Assembly (NCBI RefSeq): GCF_000478825.2
Contig: NZ_CP007542.1
Coordinates: 1,178,001-1,242,000, forward strand
DNA: 64,000 bases
DNA from: Synechocystis sp. PCC 6714
GTDB taxonomy: Bacteria; Cyanobacteriota; Cyanobacteriia; Cyanobacteriales; Microcystaceae
Direction: 5' to 3'
Shown: positions 18,517 through 25,966 of the stretch, one piece after another
Numbering within the stretch: the first letter of the stretch is position 1
Layout of the letters: each line of letters starts with the position of its first letter
Program-made: the position numbers and the translations under genes
The notes under the pieces: model-generated
Databases searched by the model: none
Told to the model about the DNA's origin: nothing
The model's input: the letters and a program-made list of their open reading frames with translations, nothing else

Positions 18517-19113
18517 CTAATTTACTGGCCAGAGGTAAAGCAAAATAAACAGAATAATCCAAATTACATCAACAAAATGCCAAAACAAGGCGATCGCCGT
18601 CACCCCTTCATGGCCCCGATCAAAATTGTGGGGCTGTAGGGAGCGCCAATACATATAAAGCAAAAGACAGACGCCGGTAAAAACGTGCAGTCCGTGAAAA
18701 CCGGTTAGTAAAAAGAAAGTTCCCCCGACGGATCCCGCATCCAGGCCAAAGGGCATGCCGGCCCACTCCGCCGCCTGGCCAAACAGGAAAACAATACCGA
18801 GACTGATGGTGGCTAACCAGAGTAGGCGAAACAGTCTGATCTGACCCCGGTGCAAAGCCCTTTCCGCTAAGATAATTGCTCCACTGCTGGTGACCAAAAC
18901 CACGGTGTTAATGGCTCCCCTGGTCACATCCAAACCGTCTACTCCGGGAGGAAACCAGGGCTTATGGGTGAGCCGCAGGATAGTGTAGGTGATGAAAAAA
19001 CTGAGAAATACGACACTTTCCGACAGTAAAAAGACGGGAAAGCCAAAGCCCAAATTATCAGGTTCTTGCTCTTCAACGGGGGACGGACTGGGGAGATGAT
19101 TACCTGATTCCAT
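18517..19113 (-). CDS. ctaE2: Terminal oxidase subunit III, alternative oxidase (CtaE2)
   Basis: Subunit III of a heme-copper oxidase with five hydrophobic helices. It starts with a short soluble leader and then FLLSESVVFLSFFITYTI. The hallmarks are GTFFLLTGFHGLHVFTGV in the middle and TAIALFWHFVDVIWIILF near the C-terminus, where subunit III proteins have HxVDxxW. At 198 residues it is the five-helix form of quinol oxidases and cyanobacterial enzymes. It lies 66 bases downstream of ctaD2. In PCC 6803 the pair beside tyrA is the alternative oxidase ARTO (slr2082-slr2083, recalled). Confidence 0.9.
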   Translation of the reverse strand: MESGNHLPSPSPVEEQEPDNLGFGFPVFLLSESVVFLSFFITYTILRLTHKPWFPPGVDGLDVTRGAINTVVLVTSSGAIILAERALHRGQIRLFRLLWLATISLGIVFLFGQAAEWAGMPFGLDAGSVGGTFFLLTGFHGLHVFTGVCLLLYMYWRSLQPHNFDRGHEGVTAIALFWHFVDVIWIILFILLYLWPVN

Positions 19114-19179
19114 GGGATTGCCTCAAATAGTTGCTCATAGTTGCTCAGTTAACAAAGTCAACAGGGGAGAAATCTGATA

Positions 19180-20814
19180 TTAGGTAGTTACTTCGGCCGT
19201 TAAATCCGTCGGGCGATCGTAGCCATAGGGTTCTTTAGTAATAGTCGGTATCACCACAAAATTTTCCTCAGGCGGCGGTGAAGGTATGGTCCACTCCAAG
19301 CCCAAAGAATTCCAAGGATTATTGCCCACCCTTTGGCCCTGGAAGGCGGAGGCTACCAGATTGGCAATGAAAGGCAAAGTAGACATGCCCAGCAGAAATG
19401 CCCCCAAGCTAGCCACTACGTTCCAGTTGGTATATTGCGGATCATAGGAAGAAATGCGCCGTAACATGCCCTGTAAACCAATGGGATGCATGGGGAAAAA
19501 GTTTAAATTAGCGCCAATAAAGGTCAACACAAAATGGAGTTTACCCCAGGCTTCGTTATACATACGCCCAGTCATTTTCGGAAACCAAAAATAGATCGCT
19601 CCGTAAATGGCCATAGTCACGGTGCCAAAGACCACATAATGGAAATGCCCCACCACAAAATAGGTGTTATTGACGTGCAAATCAAAGGGAGCAGAAGCTA
19701 GCATAATGCCCGTAATACCGGCAAAGAGAAACATGATAATTCCCCCTAAGCAAAACAGCATGGGGGTTTTAAGTCGCAAACTGCCCCGCCACACCGTTGC
19801 TGTCCAGGCTAAAACTTTTATGCCCGTGGGTACAGCGATGAGCATGGTGCTGGCCATGAAAAACATCCGCATCCAGTTGGGGGTGGCACTGGTAAACATG
19901 TGGTGTACCCAAACGAAAGTCCCTTGGATAGCAATGAGAAAAGAAGAAATAGCGACGGTTTTGTAACCAAAGAGAGGTTTACGGGCAAAAACGGGTAATA
20001 TTTCCGAAAATACCCCAAAGGCGGGTAGTGCCATGACGTAAACGGCTGGGTGGGAATAGAACCAAAATAAATGCTGATAAATAATTGGGTTGCCCTGGTT
20101 AAAGGGATCAAAAAAGGTGGTGCCAAAGGAGAGGTCAAACAATAGCATCACTGCCCCGCCGGTCAATGCTGGTAGGCAAAAGAGTTGCAAAATCTGGGCG
20201 CTCAAAATTGTCCAGACGTAAACGGGCATTTTTAACAGGGTTAAACCTGGGGCTCGCAATTTCCAGATGGTGGTGACAAAGTTAACCCCCCCCATAATCG
20301 AGGAAACACCAGAAATAGCCACCGCCAACAACCAGAGAAATTCACCATTAATGAAATTGCCCGACGGATTTTGGATGCTCACCGGGGGATAGGACCACCA
20401 GCCCGCCTGGGCTGTCCCTGTGGGCAGAAAAAAGCTACCAATCAATAACACTCCCACCACTGGCATTAACCAAAAGGCGATCGCATTTAATATCGGAAAG
20501 GCCACATCCCTAGCGCCGATCATCAGGGGAATCAAATAATTTGCTAACCCCACATTGGCCGGAAAAATCCAGAGGAAAATCATGATGGTGCCGTGGAGGG
20601 TAAATAGACCGTTGTAGAGGCTACGGTCCACCACATCCAATTGGGGAGTAAGTAATTCCGCCCGGATAATCATGGCTAACAGTCCTGCTACAAGGAAAAA
20701 GCAGAAGGACATGAGCAGATATTGAATGCCAATAACTTTGTGATCAGTGCTGAATTTGAGGTAGTCGTGCCAGGGGCGGTGGAAGGGGGCTGGTGTGGTT
20801 ATATGGTTCGTCAT
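19180..20814 (-). CDS. ctaD2: Terminal oxidase subunit I, alternative oxidase (CtaD2)
   Basis: The catalytic subunit of a heme-copper oxidase, 544 residues and twelve membrane helices. Heme and copper histidines are in LFTLHGTIMIFLWIFP, YQHLFWFYSHPAVYVMALP, FVWVHHMF and VVGHFHYVVFG. The usual GHPEVY is YSHPAVY, so the helix VI glutamate is absent and the Tyr-Ser pair takes over proton transfer, as in A2-type oxidases. It follows tyrA and precedes ctaE2, and no ctaC (subunit II) is adjacent. This fits the cyanobacterial ARTO, whose CuA-less subunit II is encoded elsewhere, and suggests quinol as the donor. Confidence 0.93.
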   Translation of the reverse strand: MTNHITTPAPFHRPWHDYLKFSTDHKVIGIQYLLMSFCFFLVAGLLAMIIRAELLTPQLDVVDRSLYNGLFTLHGTIMIFLWIFPANVGLANYLIPLMIGARDVAFPILNAIAFWLMPVVGVLLIGSFFLPTGTAQAGWWSYPPVSIQNPSGNFINGEFLWLLAVAISGVSSIMGGVNFVTTIWKLRAPGLTLLKMPVYVWTILSAQILQLFCLPALTGGAVMLLFDLSFGTTFFDPFNQGNPIIYQHLFWFYSHPAVYVMALPAFGVFSEILPVFARKPLFGYKTVAISSFLIAIQGTFVWVHHMFTSATPNWMRMFFMASTMLIAVPTGIKVLAWTATVWRGSLRLKTPMLFCLGGIIMFLFAGITGIMLASAPFDLHVNNTYFVVGHFHYVVFGTVTMAIYGAIYFWFPKMTGRMYNEAWGKLHFVLTFIGANLNFFPMHPIGLQGMLRRISSYDPQYTNWNVVASLGAFLLGMSTLPFIANLVASAFQGQRVGNNPWNSLGLEWTIPSPPPEENFVVIPTITKEPYGYDRPTDLTAEVTT

Positions 20815-21117
20815 GCCGTCTGAGCAAGAAAGGGCAGTGCTTGTTTATTTGTAACAGAAAGCTATGCAGGGGGCCCCAATGTTCCTAAATTTGTTCTAGC
20901 TCTCAGACCCAATTCTCTCTGGCGATCGCCGTTCCAAATCTATCTATCCCTATCTTTCATAGGCTAATACTTGTCTTGCGTTTAAATTCAAGCCGGAAAA
21001 TTGGGAAGGGACAATGGGGCCATCTCCTCGCAACAGTTTCATTTGATAATCGCCGTCAACCAATTGGCAGATTGTGAAGATTAGTTGCTTGGAACGGCTC
21101 TGGCGATCGCCGTTGGT
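20815..21117. other. 303-base gap upstream of ctaD2
   Basis: I see no gene in this gap. It contains two HIP1 octamers (GGCGATCGCC at about 20930 and 21102) and presumably the ctaD2 promoter. The stop of tyrA lies inside a 16-base direct repeat (21104-21119 and 21137-21152, offset 33 bases). Confidence 0.6.
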
Positions 21118-21957
21118 TTATTGAATGTAATTAGTCCGATCGCCGTTGGTTTGTTGTAAAAGACGATGGAGTTCCGACCATTGTTGGTCATTAATCAGGC
21201 TAATGAGGTTGTCCAACTGTTGACGATAATCTTGCAAACTTTTTAGCAAAGCCCTTTGGTTATAGGTGGCCATCATGGTGCCCAACTCCGGGTTGCCGCC
21301 CCCCACTCGGCTGGTATCCCGAAAACCTGAACTGGCCAAGTTTTGGGCTAAATTAAGGATATTTGCATCTTTTTCCCCAGCACAGGCTTGGATTAAAGCG
21401 GCACTGATCATCACTGGCAAATGGGAAATCCAGGCCACCGCTTGGTCGTGGTCCGCCGGAGTACAAAGGTAAATTTTTACCCCCAGGGGTTCCAACACTG
21501 AACGCAAACAAGCCAGTTGATCCGGGTCAGTATATTCTGTGGGAGTAAGCACATAGGGAGCATTGATAAACAAATTTTCCTCTGCCCCGTCAATGCCCTG
21601 GGCCGCAGTACCCGCCATGGGATGACCGCCAATAAATCCCGGCCAAAGTTTACTAGCCGGTGCGGCGATCGCCATTTTTACGGAGGCCACATCAGTGACA
21701 ATGGCCGTGGGTGCTAGGTGGGGAATTAACCTTTCCAGGGTAGGCAAAATTAGCTGAATAGGAGTACAAAGAAAAATAATTTCCGCTGTTTGCAAAAGAC
21801 TTAGATCTTGCCCTGCTTCATCCACCAATTGTCTCTCCACCGCTTTTTCACAGGTACTTTGTTGCCGAGAAACTCCCATTAGATAATGGCCCCGACGACG
21901 CAAATCCCCTGCCAGGGAGGCACCAATTAAACCCAAACCAACAACGCCAATTTTCAT
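21118..21957 (-). CDS. tyrA: Prephenate/arogenate dehydrogenase
   Basis: TyrA oxidatively decarboxylates arogenate (or prephenate) to tyrosine or 4-hydroxyphenylpyruvate. The N-terminal Rossmann motif GVVGLGLIGASLAGDLRRRGH includes an Arg-rich tail typical of NADP preference. Catalytic histidines appear in FIGGHPMAGTAAQG and in AWISHLPVMISAAL. The 279-residue length equals the PCC 6803 arogenate dehydrogenase (slr2081, recalled), which uses NADP and is not feedback-inhibited. No ACT domain is attached. It is upstream of ctaD2 on the same strand, as in PCC 6803. Confidence 0.93.
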   Translation of the reverse strand: MKIGVVGLGLIGASLAGDLRRRGHYLMGVSRQQSTCEKAVERQLVDEAGQDLSLLQTAEIIFLCTPIQLILPTLERLIPHLAPTAIVTDVASVKMAIAAPASKLWPGFIGGHPMAGTAAQGIDGAEENLFINAPYVLTPTEYTDPDQLACLRSVLEPLGVKIYLCTPADHDQAVAWISHLPVMISAALIQACAGEKDANILNLAQNLASSGFRDTSRVGGGNPELGTMMATYNQRALLKSLQDYRQQLDNLISLINDQQWSELHRLLQQTNGDRTNYIQ

Positions 21958-21989
21958 CTGATTTTAATTAGTTTTTGACTAAAAATGCC

Positions 21990-22609
21990 CTAAAGTTCCT
22001 CAACAATGCCAGAGAAGTTGTTAAACCGCCATTGCCACACTAGTACGGTAGTTAGATTTTGCACTACGGAAATTTTACCGTTGGCAATAGTACTTAAACG
22101 ACCTTCTGGCCCCCGCAGTTGGGTAATCGTAGATATTCATATTTTCCACCAAACCAAACACGTTGCCAATTTGCACCACATTAGCGATGGCATAACGATC
22201 TGTCCAAAGAATGAGGGGGCCGTTGAGCATATCTTCCACTACATTTCTGCCCAAAAAAGCCAGCACAAACGCCACTCCACCCAAGCTGCCCAAAACCAGA
22301 GGATTAATACCAAATAGCCAAATAGTCCCCAGAATGCCGACCATGGTTAGCAACATCGCAATTCCCCTTTTGATGGCGAGAGAATAGGTCATTACCCTGA
22401 GGATGTAACGGTTAGATTGTTCGTCGTAGAATTGCTATTCCTTGGCCCAATTATTGGGGAAGCTACGGACAAAAATACCACACACTTTGCCCATTCAAGT
22501 TACTCCAATCCAGAGCAGGGGGAAATACATGGCTTGGCCGATGAAAAGCATGGTAGAAGAACGGGAAGTTTTGTCACTTTTTGGCAATAACTCACCGCCA
22601 TCTTAACAG
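21990..22609 (-). pseudogene. Decayed small-conductance mechanosensitive channel (MscS family)
   Basis: Stitched together, the minus strand reads like an MscS core: MLFIGQAMYFPLLWIGV, then GIFVRSFPNNWAKE, QFYDEQSNRYILRV, TYSLAIKRGIAML, then GSLGGVAFVLAFLGRNVVED (pore helix), TDRYAIANVVQIGNVFG, and after a frame change near 22130, ITQLRGPEGRLSTIANGKI. Two in-frame stops (a TGA after GVT and a TAG after WAKE) and one frameshift break it, and the N-terminal membrane helices are missing. The fragment still open at 22075-22392 is the central part. It ends with a TAG at 21990-21992, 33 bases from tyrA. Confidence 0.8.
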
Positions 22610-22756
22610 CCAGTGCAATATCAAATAAGTCAAAAAATACTACTAATAACCTCGGTGCAAGTTCAGTGCAAGTACTGTAAAGAAGTTGACACCGGTTTAG
22701 GAACTTGGGGTCGAAAGTTTTTGATAGGATGAGATGGATTGTTTGTCCCCATTTCT

Positions 22757-23338
22757 ATGGCCCCCATTTCCCCTACAGATTTTCAACAAGGATGCCATAG
22801 GGCAGTGGTAGGCCTGGGGGGCAACGTCGGCCCAGTGGTGGAAAATCTCCAAGGGGCGATCGCCGAGTTGAGTTTGGTACAGGGCATTGAAGTGGAGCGC
22901 TGTTCTAGTTGGTACCGGAGCCATGCCTTTGGTCCACCCCAACCGGACTATATCAATGGTTGTGTAACTCTACGGGTGTGTTTGTCCCCCCAGCAGTTGT
23001 TGCAGGTATTACTGACCATTGAGCAAAAATTTGGCCGCATCCGTCTGGAGAAGTGGGGCCCCCGTACCTTGGATCTGGATTTAATTTTCTATGGCGATCG
23101 CCAATTGAAACAGGCCAACCTGGAAATTCCCCATCCCCAAATGCGTTTCCGTCCCTTCGTCTTGGTGCCCCTAAGGGAAATTGCCCCGGACTGGATTGAT
23201 CCCCGGTCAGGTAAAACCATCACCCAACTAGCTGAACTGGTAGATTGCACTACCGTGTGGCCCATATCTTCAGATCTCCAGTCAAAAGGGGAAATTAAAG
23301 CGGAGCAAATTCTTTCCCCAGGGGTGCTTACGGTTTAG
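22757..23338 (+). CDS. folK: 6-hydroxymethyl-7,8-dihydropterin pyrophosphokinase (folate synthesis)
   Basis: HPPK transfers pyrophosphate from ATP to the pterin alcohol in folate synthesis. The family is certain from VGLGGNVGPVVENL near the N-terminus, SSWYRSHAFGPPQPDYINGCV, and the signature KWGPRTLDLDLIFYGDR with the two magnesium aspartates. IPHPQMRFRPFVLVPL ends the domain. A C-terminal tail of about 35 residues is unusual but unstructured. I start at ATG 22757 (193 residues), as the upstream TTG at 22739 is weak. It converges with the secreted protein gene at 23341. Confidence 0.93.
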   Translation: MAPISPTDFQQGCHRAVVGLGGNVGPVVENLQGAIAELSLVQGIEVERCSSWYRSHAFGPPQPDYINGCVTLRVCLSPQQLLQVLLTIEQKFGRIRLEKWGPRTLDLDLIFYGDRQLKQANLEIPHPQMRFRPFVLVPLREIAPDWIDPRSGKTITQLAELVDCTTVWPISSDLQSKGEIKAEQILSPGVLTV

Positions 23339-23340
23339 CA

Positions 23341-23616
23341 CTAATTTTTCAAAAAGGCTTCCGAAGGAGGGGCCCAATCGTTACCTTTCCCTCGAAAGTT
23401 GATCGCTGGAGGCGAAACTTGGTCAACCTTTAGTCCTGGAGCGGTAGGGGCCCTGGGTTCCCGCATGGTCTGGGCGTAACCTTCTGTGGCGTTGGGCTTA
23501 AGCACCAGACTCCTGACTGGCTTGGGGATAACTACGGCGGTATTAACCGTTTCGGCCATGGCCAAGCTAGGACTCAATGTAATTGCCAGACTAAGGGGAA
23601 AAATAAATAAGCGCAC
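23341..23616 (-). CDS. Small secreted protein of the chaperone/pilin operon
   Basis: A 91-residue protein with a signal peptide (MRLFIFPLSLAITLSPSLAMA, cleavage likely after AMA, residue 21). The mature part is short, proline-rich and has no family I recognise; MREPRAPTAPGLKVDQVSPP suggests a flexible chain. The GTG start at 23616 is supported by GGAGGTG seven bases upstream. It follows the chaperone-like gene by 66 bases on the same strand, so it probably belongs to that operon and acts outside the cytoplasm. Confidence 0.7.
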   Translation of the reverse strand: MRLFIFPLSLAITLSPSLAMAETVNTAVVIPKPVRSLVLKPNATEGYAQTMREPRAPTAPGLKVDQVSPPAINFRGKGNDWAPPSEAFLKN

Positions 23617-23682
23617 GGGAACACCTCCGAGCCGAAGCTAGGGATGCCCCATACGCAATCTTTCCCGGCGATCGGCTAGTAA

Positions 23683-24465
23683 TTAGTTGGTGGTAAAAGT
23701 GGCAGTAACGGGGCCAACGGGCAATTCTTTGGGCCAGGGCAGAACAAAGCGGCGTTTATTTCCTGGAAGAATCACAGTGCCTCGTTCGTCTTGTATCTTC
23801 TCACCGGGGATAACCACATGTTTTTCAGGAGAGTCTACAGAAACTAACTTCAAAGACTGTCGAACATTCCCGACATAATCACGTGCATTCCCTTGATTTT
23901 GAAAGGTTAATACAAGTTGTGTTTGTCCGTTATTGTCTTTATTGGAAGTTGCACCCTCAAGAATGAGATTTCCTTTGGCTCCAGTTGGCGCTATGTAAAC
24001 AGAAGCGATATATGTGGAAGTCAGGGTAATAGATATGGGGATGCCGTCAACTTCTTGAACCTGCTGGGGTGCTAAATTTACAGGAACCTGTTCCACAACG
24101 GCTCTGTAAGCCAATTCTTCAGTCAAGTCAGTTTCTCCAAGCCAAGTAACTCGGACTACTTGTTGCTGGCCAGGAGCAACGATCATTTGAGGTGGATAAA
24201 CTAAAAAATTTTCATCGTCCTCAACATTGGTTTCTGTTCCATCCTGGTCAATTTCTCGTTTAACCATCCTAATCTGGACGGCCACGGGCTCATCCCCCGT
24301 ACTGGCCACAAAAAGGCTTTCGACTGCCCCCTGTCCTGATGGTGCTAAAACAACCACGTTAGGAGAGAGTTGAAAGTTTCCTCCAGCAATTGATGGGGTA
24401 GGAAAACTCAAAAGCGAGCCCATAAGAAGTGATAAACAAAAACCAAGCTTATTCAAATTGGTCAC
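23683..24465 (-). CDS. Periplasmic chaperone-like protein (PapD/fimbrial chaperone fold), CccP-like
   Basis: The signal peptide ends about residue 27 (SIAGG). The mature protein has the two-domain immunoglobulin pattern of fimbrial chaperones: NFQLSPNVVVLAPSGQGAVESLFV, then VEVQIRMVKREI-type strands, YPPQMIVAPGQQQVVRVTW, AYRAVVEQVPVNL and a second domain after the linker. The GTG start at 24465 is set by a strong AAGGAGGA seven bases upstream. In PCC 6803 slr1668 (cccP), with slr1667, is activated by the cAMP receptor SYCRP1; gene order and architecture here match that pair as I recall. No usher gene is in the window. Confidence 0.8.
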   Translation of the reverse strand: MTNLNKLGFCLSLLMGSLLSFPTPSIAGGNFQLSPNVVVLAPSGQGAVESLFVASTGDEPVAVQIRMVKREIDQDGTETNVEDDENFLVYPPQMIVAPGQQQVVRVTWLGETDLTEELAYRAVVEQVPVNLAPQQVQEVDGIPISITLTSTYIASVYIAPTGAKGNLILEGATSNKDNNGQTQLVLTFQNQGNARDYVGNVRQSLKLVSVDSPEKHVVIPGEKIQDERGTVILPGNKRRFVLPWPKELPVGPVTATFTTN

Positions 24466-24580
24466 AAAGTTAATCCTCCTTACACTTTCTTATATTCTAA
24501 CTTCAAACTTAGTAGGGGTAACTCCCTTTTCCTTTTGTTAGCAGGAATCACCCCCTCTTCATTGAAGTTTGACAAACAAT

Positions 24581-25138
24581 TTATTGACCAGAAGTGAATA
24601 CAAGAGTTACAGTTTCACTGTAGGCTGAGCCAGCTCCCGTTGCAGTTGGAACTTTGGTGTCAGCGGCAAGGATTTTAATTTGCAGTTGAGCACCGGTAAC
24701 ATCAAGGACACCCGTGTCACTTGCTAGAATCTCTCCGCTAATCAGTGGTGTTGCTCCGGCCAAATCAGCCGAGGCTACCGGGGTGACATAACTCCCTGAA
24801 CCTATCCGAACTTGGTAGGGAATGGTAGCCGTCAAACCAGATGCAACCAATTCTCCTTCCTGACCTGTATTTCCGCCTTGGGCTTTGATATTCCAATCTC
24901 CAATAACATTAGTTGAATAAGCAACGGTAGCTATTGTTTGGTCAGTAATTGCGGTGTTGTAAGTCACAGGAAAACTATTGCCGGAGCCGGTCACATTGAT
25001 TGCAGCAAAAGCGGCAGGTGTACCTGTTGTAACAACTCCACTGTTTGCAGTTTCAGCAAAAGCGGCGGGACTTAACATTACAGCGGAACTAATAACCAAA
25101 CCAGAAGCTAGAAGAACTTGATTGAATTTAGTGAACAT
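24581..25138 (-). CDS. Secreted pilin/coat-like subunit, CccS-like
   Basis: A 185-residue exported protein with signal peptide ending near AFAET (residue 29). The mature chain is Thr/Ser/Gly/Val-rich and almost free of Lys and Arg, as expected for a beta-sandwich surface subunit such as spore-coat U or Csu-type pilins. The last segment, YSETVTLVFTSGQ, is an edge strand typical of chaperone substrates. The start is ATG 25138 behind GGAAGGAGGCG. It precedes the chaperone gene by 115 bases and is downstream of a perfect CRP site. Assignment as CccS (slr1667) is by architecture and context. Confidence 0.78.
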   Translation of the reverse strand: MFTKFNQVLLASGLVISSAVMLSPAAFAETANSGVVTTGTPAAFAAINVTGSGNSFPVTYNTAITDQTIATVAYSTNVIGDWNIKAQGGNTGQEGELVASGLTATIPYQVRIGSGSYVTPVASADLAGATPLISGEILASDTGVLDVTGAQLQIKILAADTKVPTATGAGSAYSETVTLVFTSGQ

Positions 25139-25966
25139 AATCTGTCGCCTCCTTCCCGTGACCTTGGTCTTGGGAAATGAATGTTGTTTTTTTCTTTACT
25201 CCTTTATTGTAGGGAAGTGGCAATGTGTTCGTACTGGCACTAACACTGGAATTTGGCTAAATTTAGCTTATCTGCCACTCCGTATAAATACGATTTTTTG
25301 TAACTAAATCTACATAAATAGAGAAATTTATTGTCCCTAGTCACTCATTAATTGTGATTTAGATCACATTTTCTTGATATCTGGATCAAGTCGGGGTTTT
25401 CCTGAAAAATAGAGCTTTTTATATCAATTCTTAATGGTTTTTCAAGGATAAAATTATAAAGTTGTGTTAACCGAGTCAATTTATCAAGGCTAGAGAAATA
25501 AAACCATCCGCAAACCTTCATCTGCCTGCTCCATCAATATTTAGGCAAAGAATCAGCCAGTTCTATCAGAAAAACTTTATCCACCATTAAGATTAGGAAA
25601 ACATCAACTGGCGATCGCCGGGATAGGACCGATTCCCCGTGGGATGAAAGAAGGGGCTCGGAACTTCCACTAACCTAGTCCTGGCAGTAATGATGGCGAC
25701 AACAATAATATCGATACTGCCTGGGGTAAAAACTTCGTATAAAGCCCACTACGGGACAAGTCAATTGCCAAACTAGGGCTTCTGCTTTTTGAAAAACAGA
25801 GTCTGGGAGCAAAATTGCTTTTGTAGCCTGGGCTTGTGGAAAAATGCTGTTTTAGCACTTTGCTGGGGGTGATAAGCGTTTATGCTCTACTCAGTCAGTC
25901 GCCTAGGGAATTGAAGTTACCTTGTCGCTAATATGGTTGATATAGGTACGTTTACTTTTAAATGCA
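25139..25966. other. 828-base intergenic region between the pilin-like operon and the exonuclease-ATPase gene
   Basis: Visible elements are the operon's Shine-Dalgarno (about 25145-25160), a CGTATTTATACG palindrome near 25281 on the promoter side, the CRP site at 25353-25368 and one HIP1 octamer near 25613. The part from 25640 to 25960 has no coding signal that I trust; a 62-codon minus frame there has no homology or start signal. An sRNA is possible but I recognise none. Confidence 0.55.
25353..25368. promoter_or_regulatory. CRP/SYCRP1 binding site
   Basis: TGTGATTTAGATCACA is the exact TGTGA-N6-TCACA CRP consensus. It is 215 bases before the ATG of the CccS-like gene. In PCC 6803 SYCRP1 binds a similar palindrome far upstream of slr1667 and activates the operon with cAMP. 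The same regulation is inferred here. Confidence 0.85.

Noticed and set aside
25670-25858. 62-codon minus-strand frame in the large intergenic region
   Set aside because: No recognisable domain, no signal peptide, no start support.
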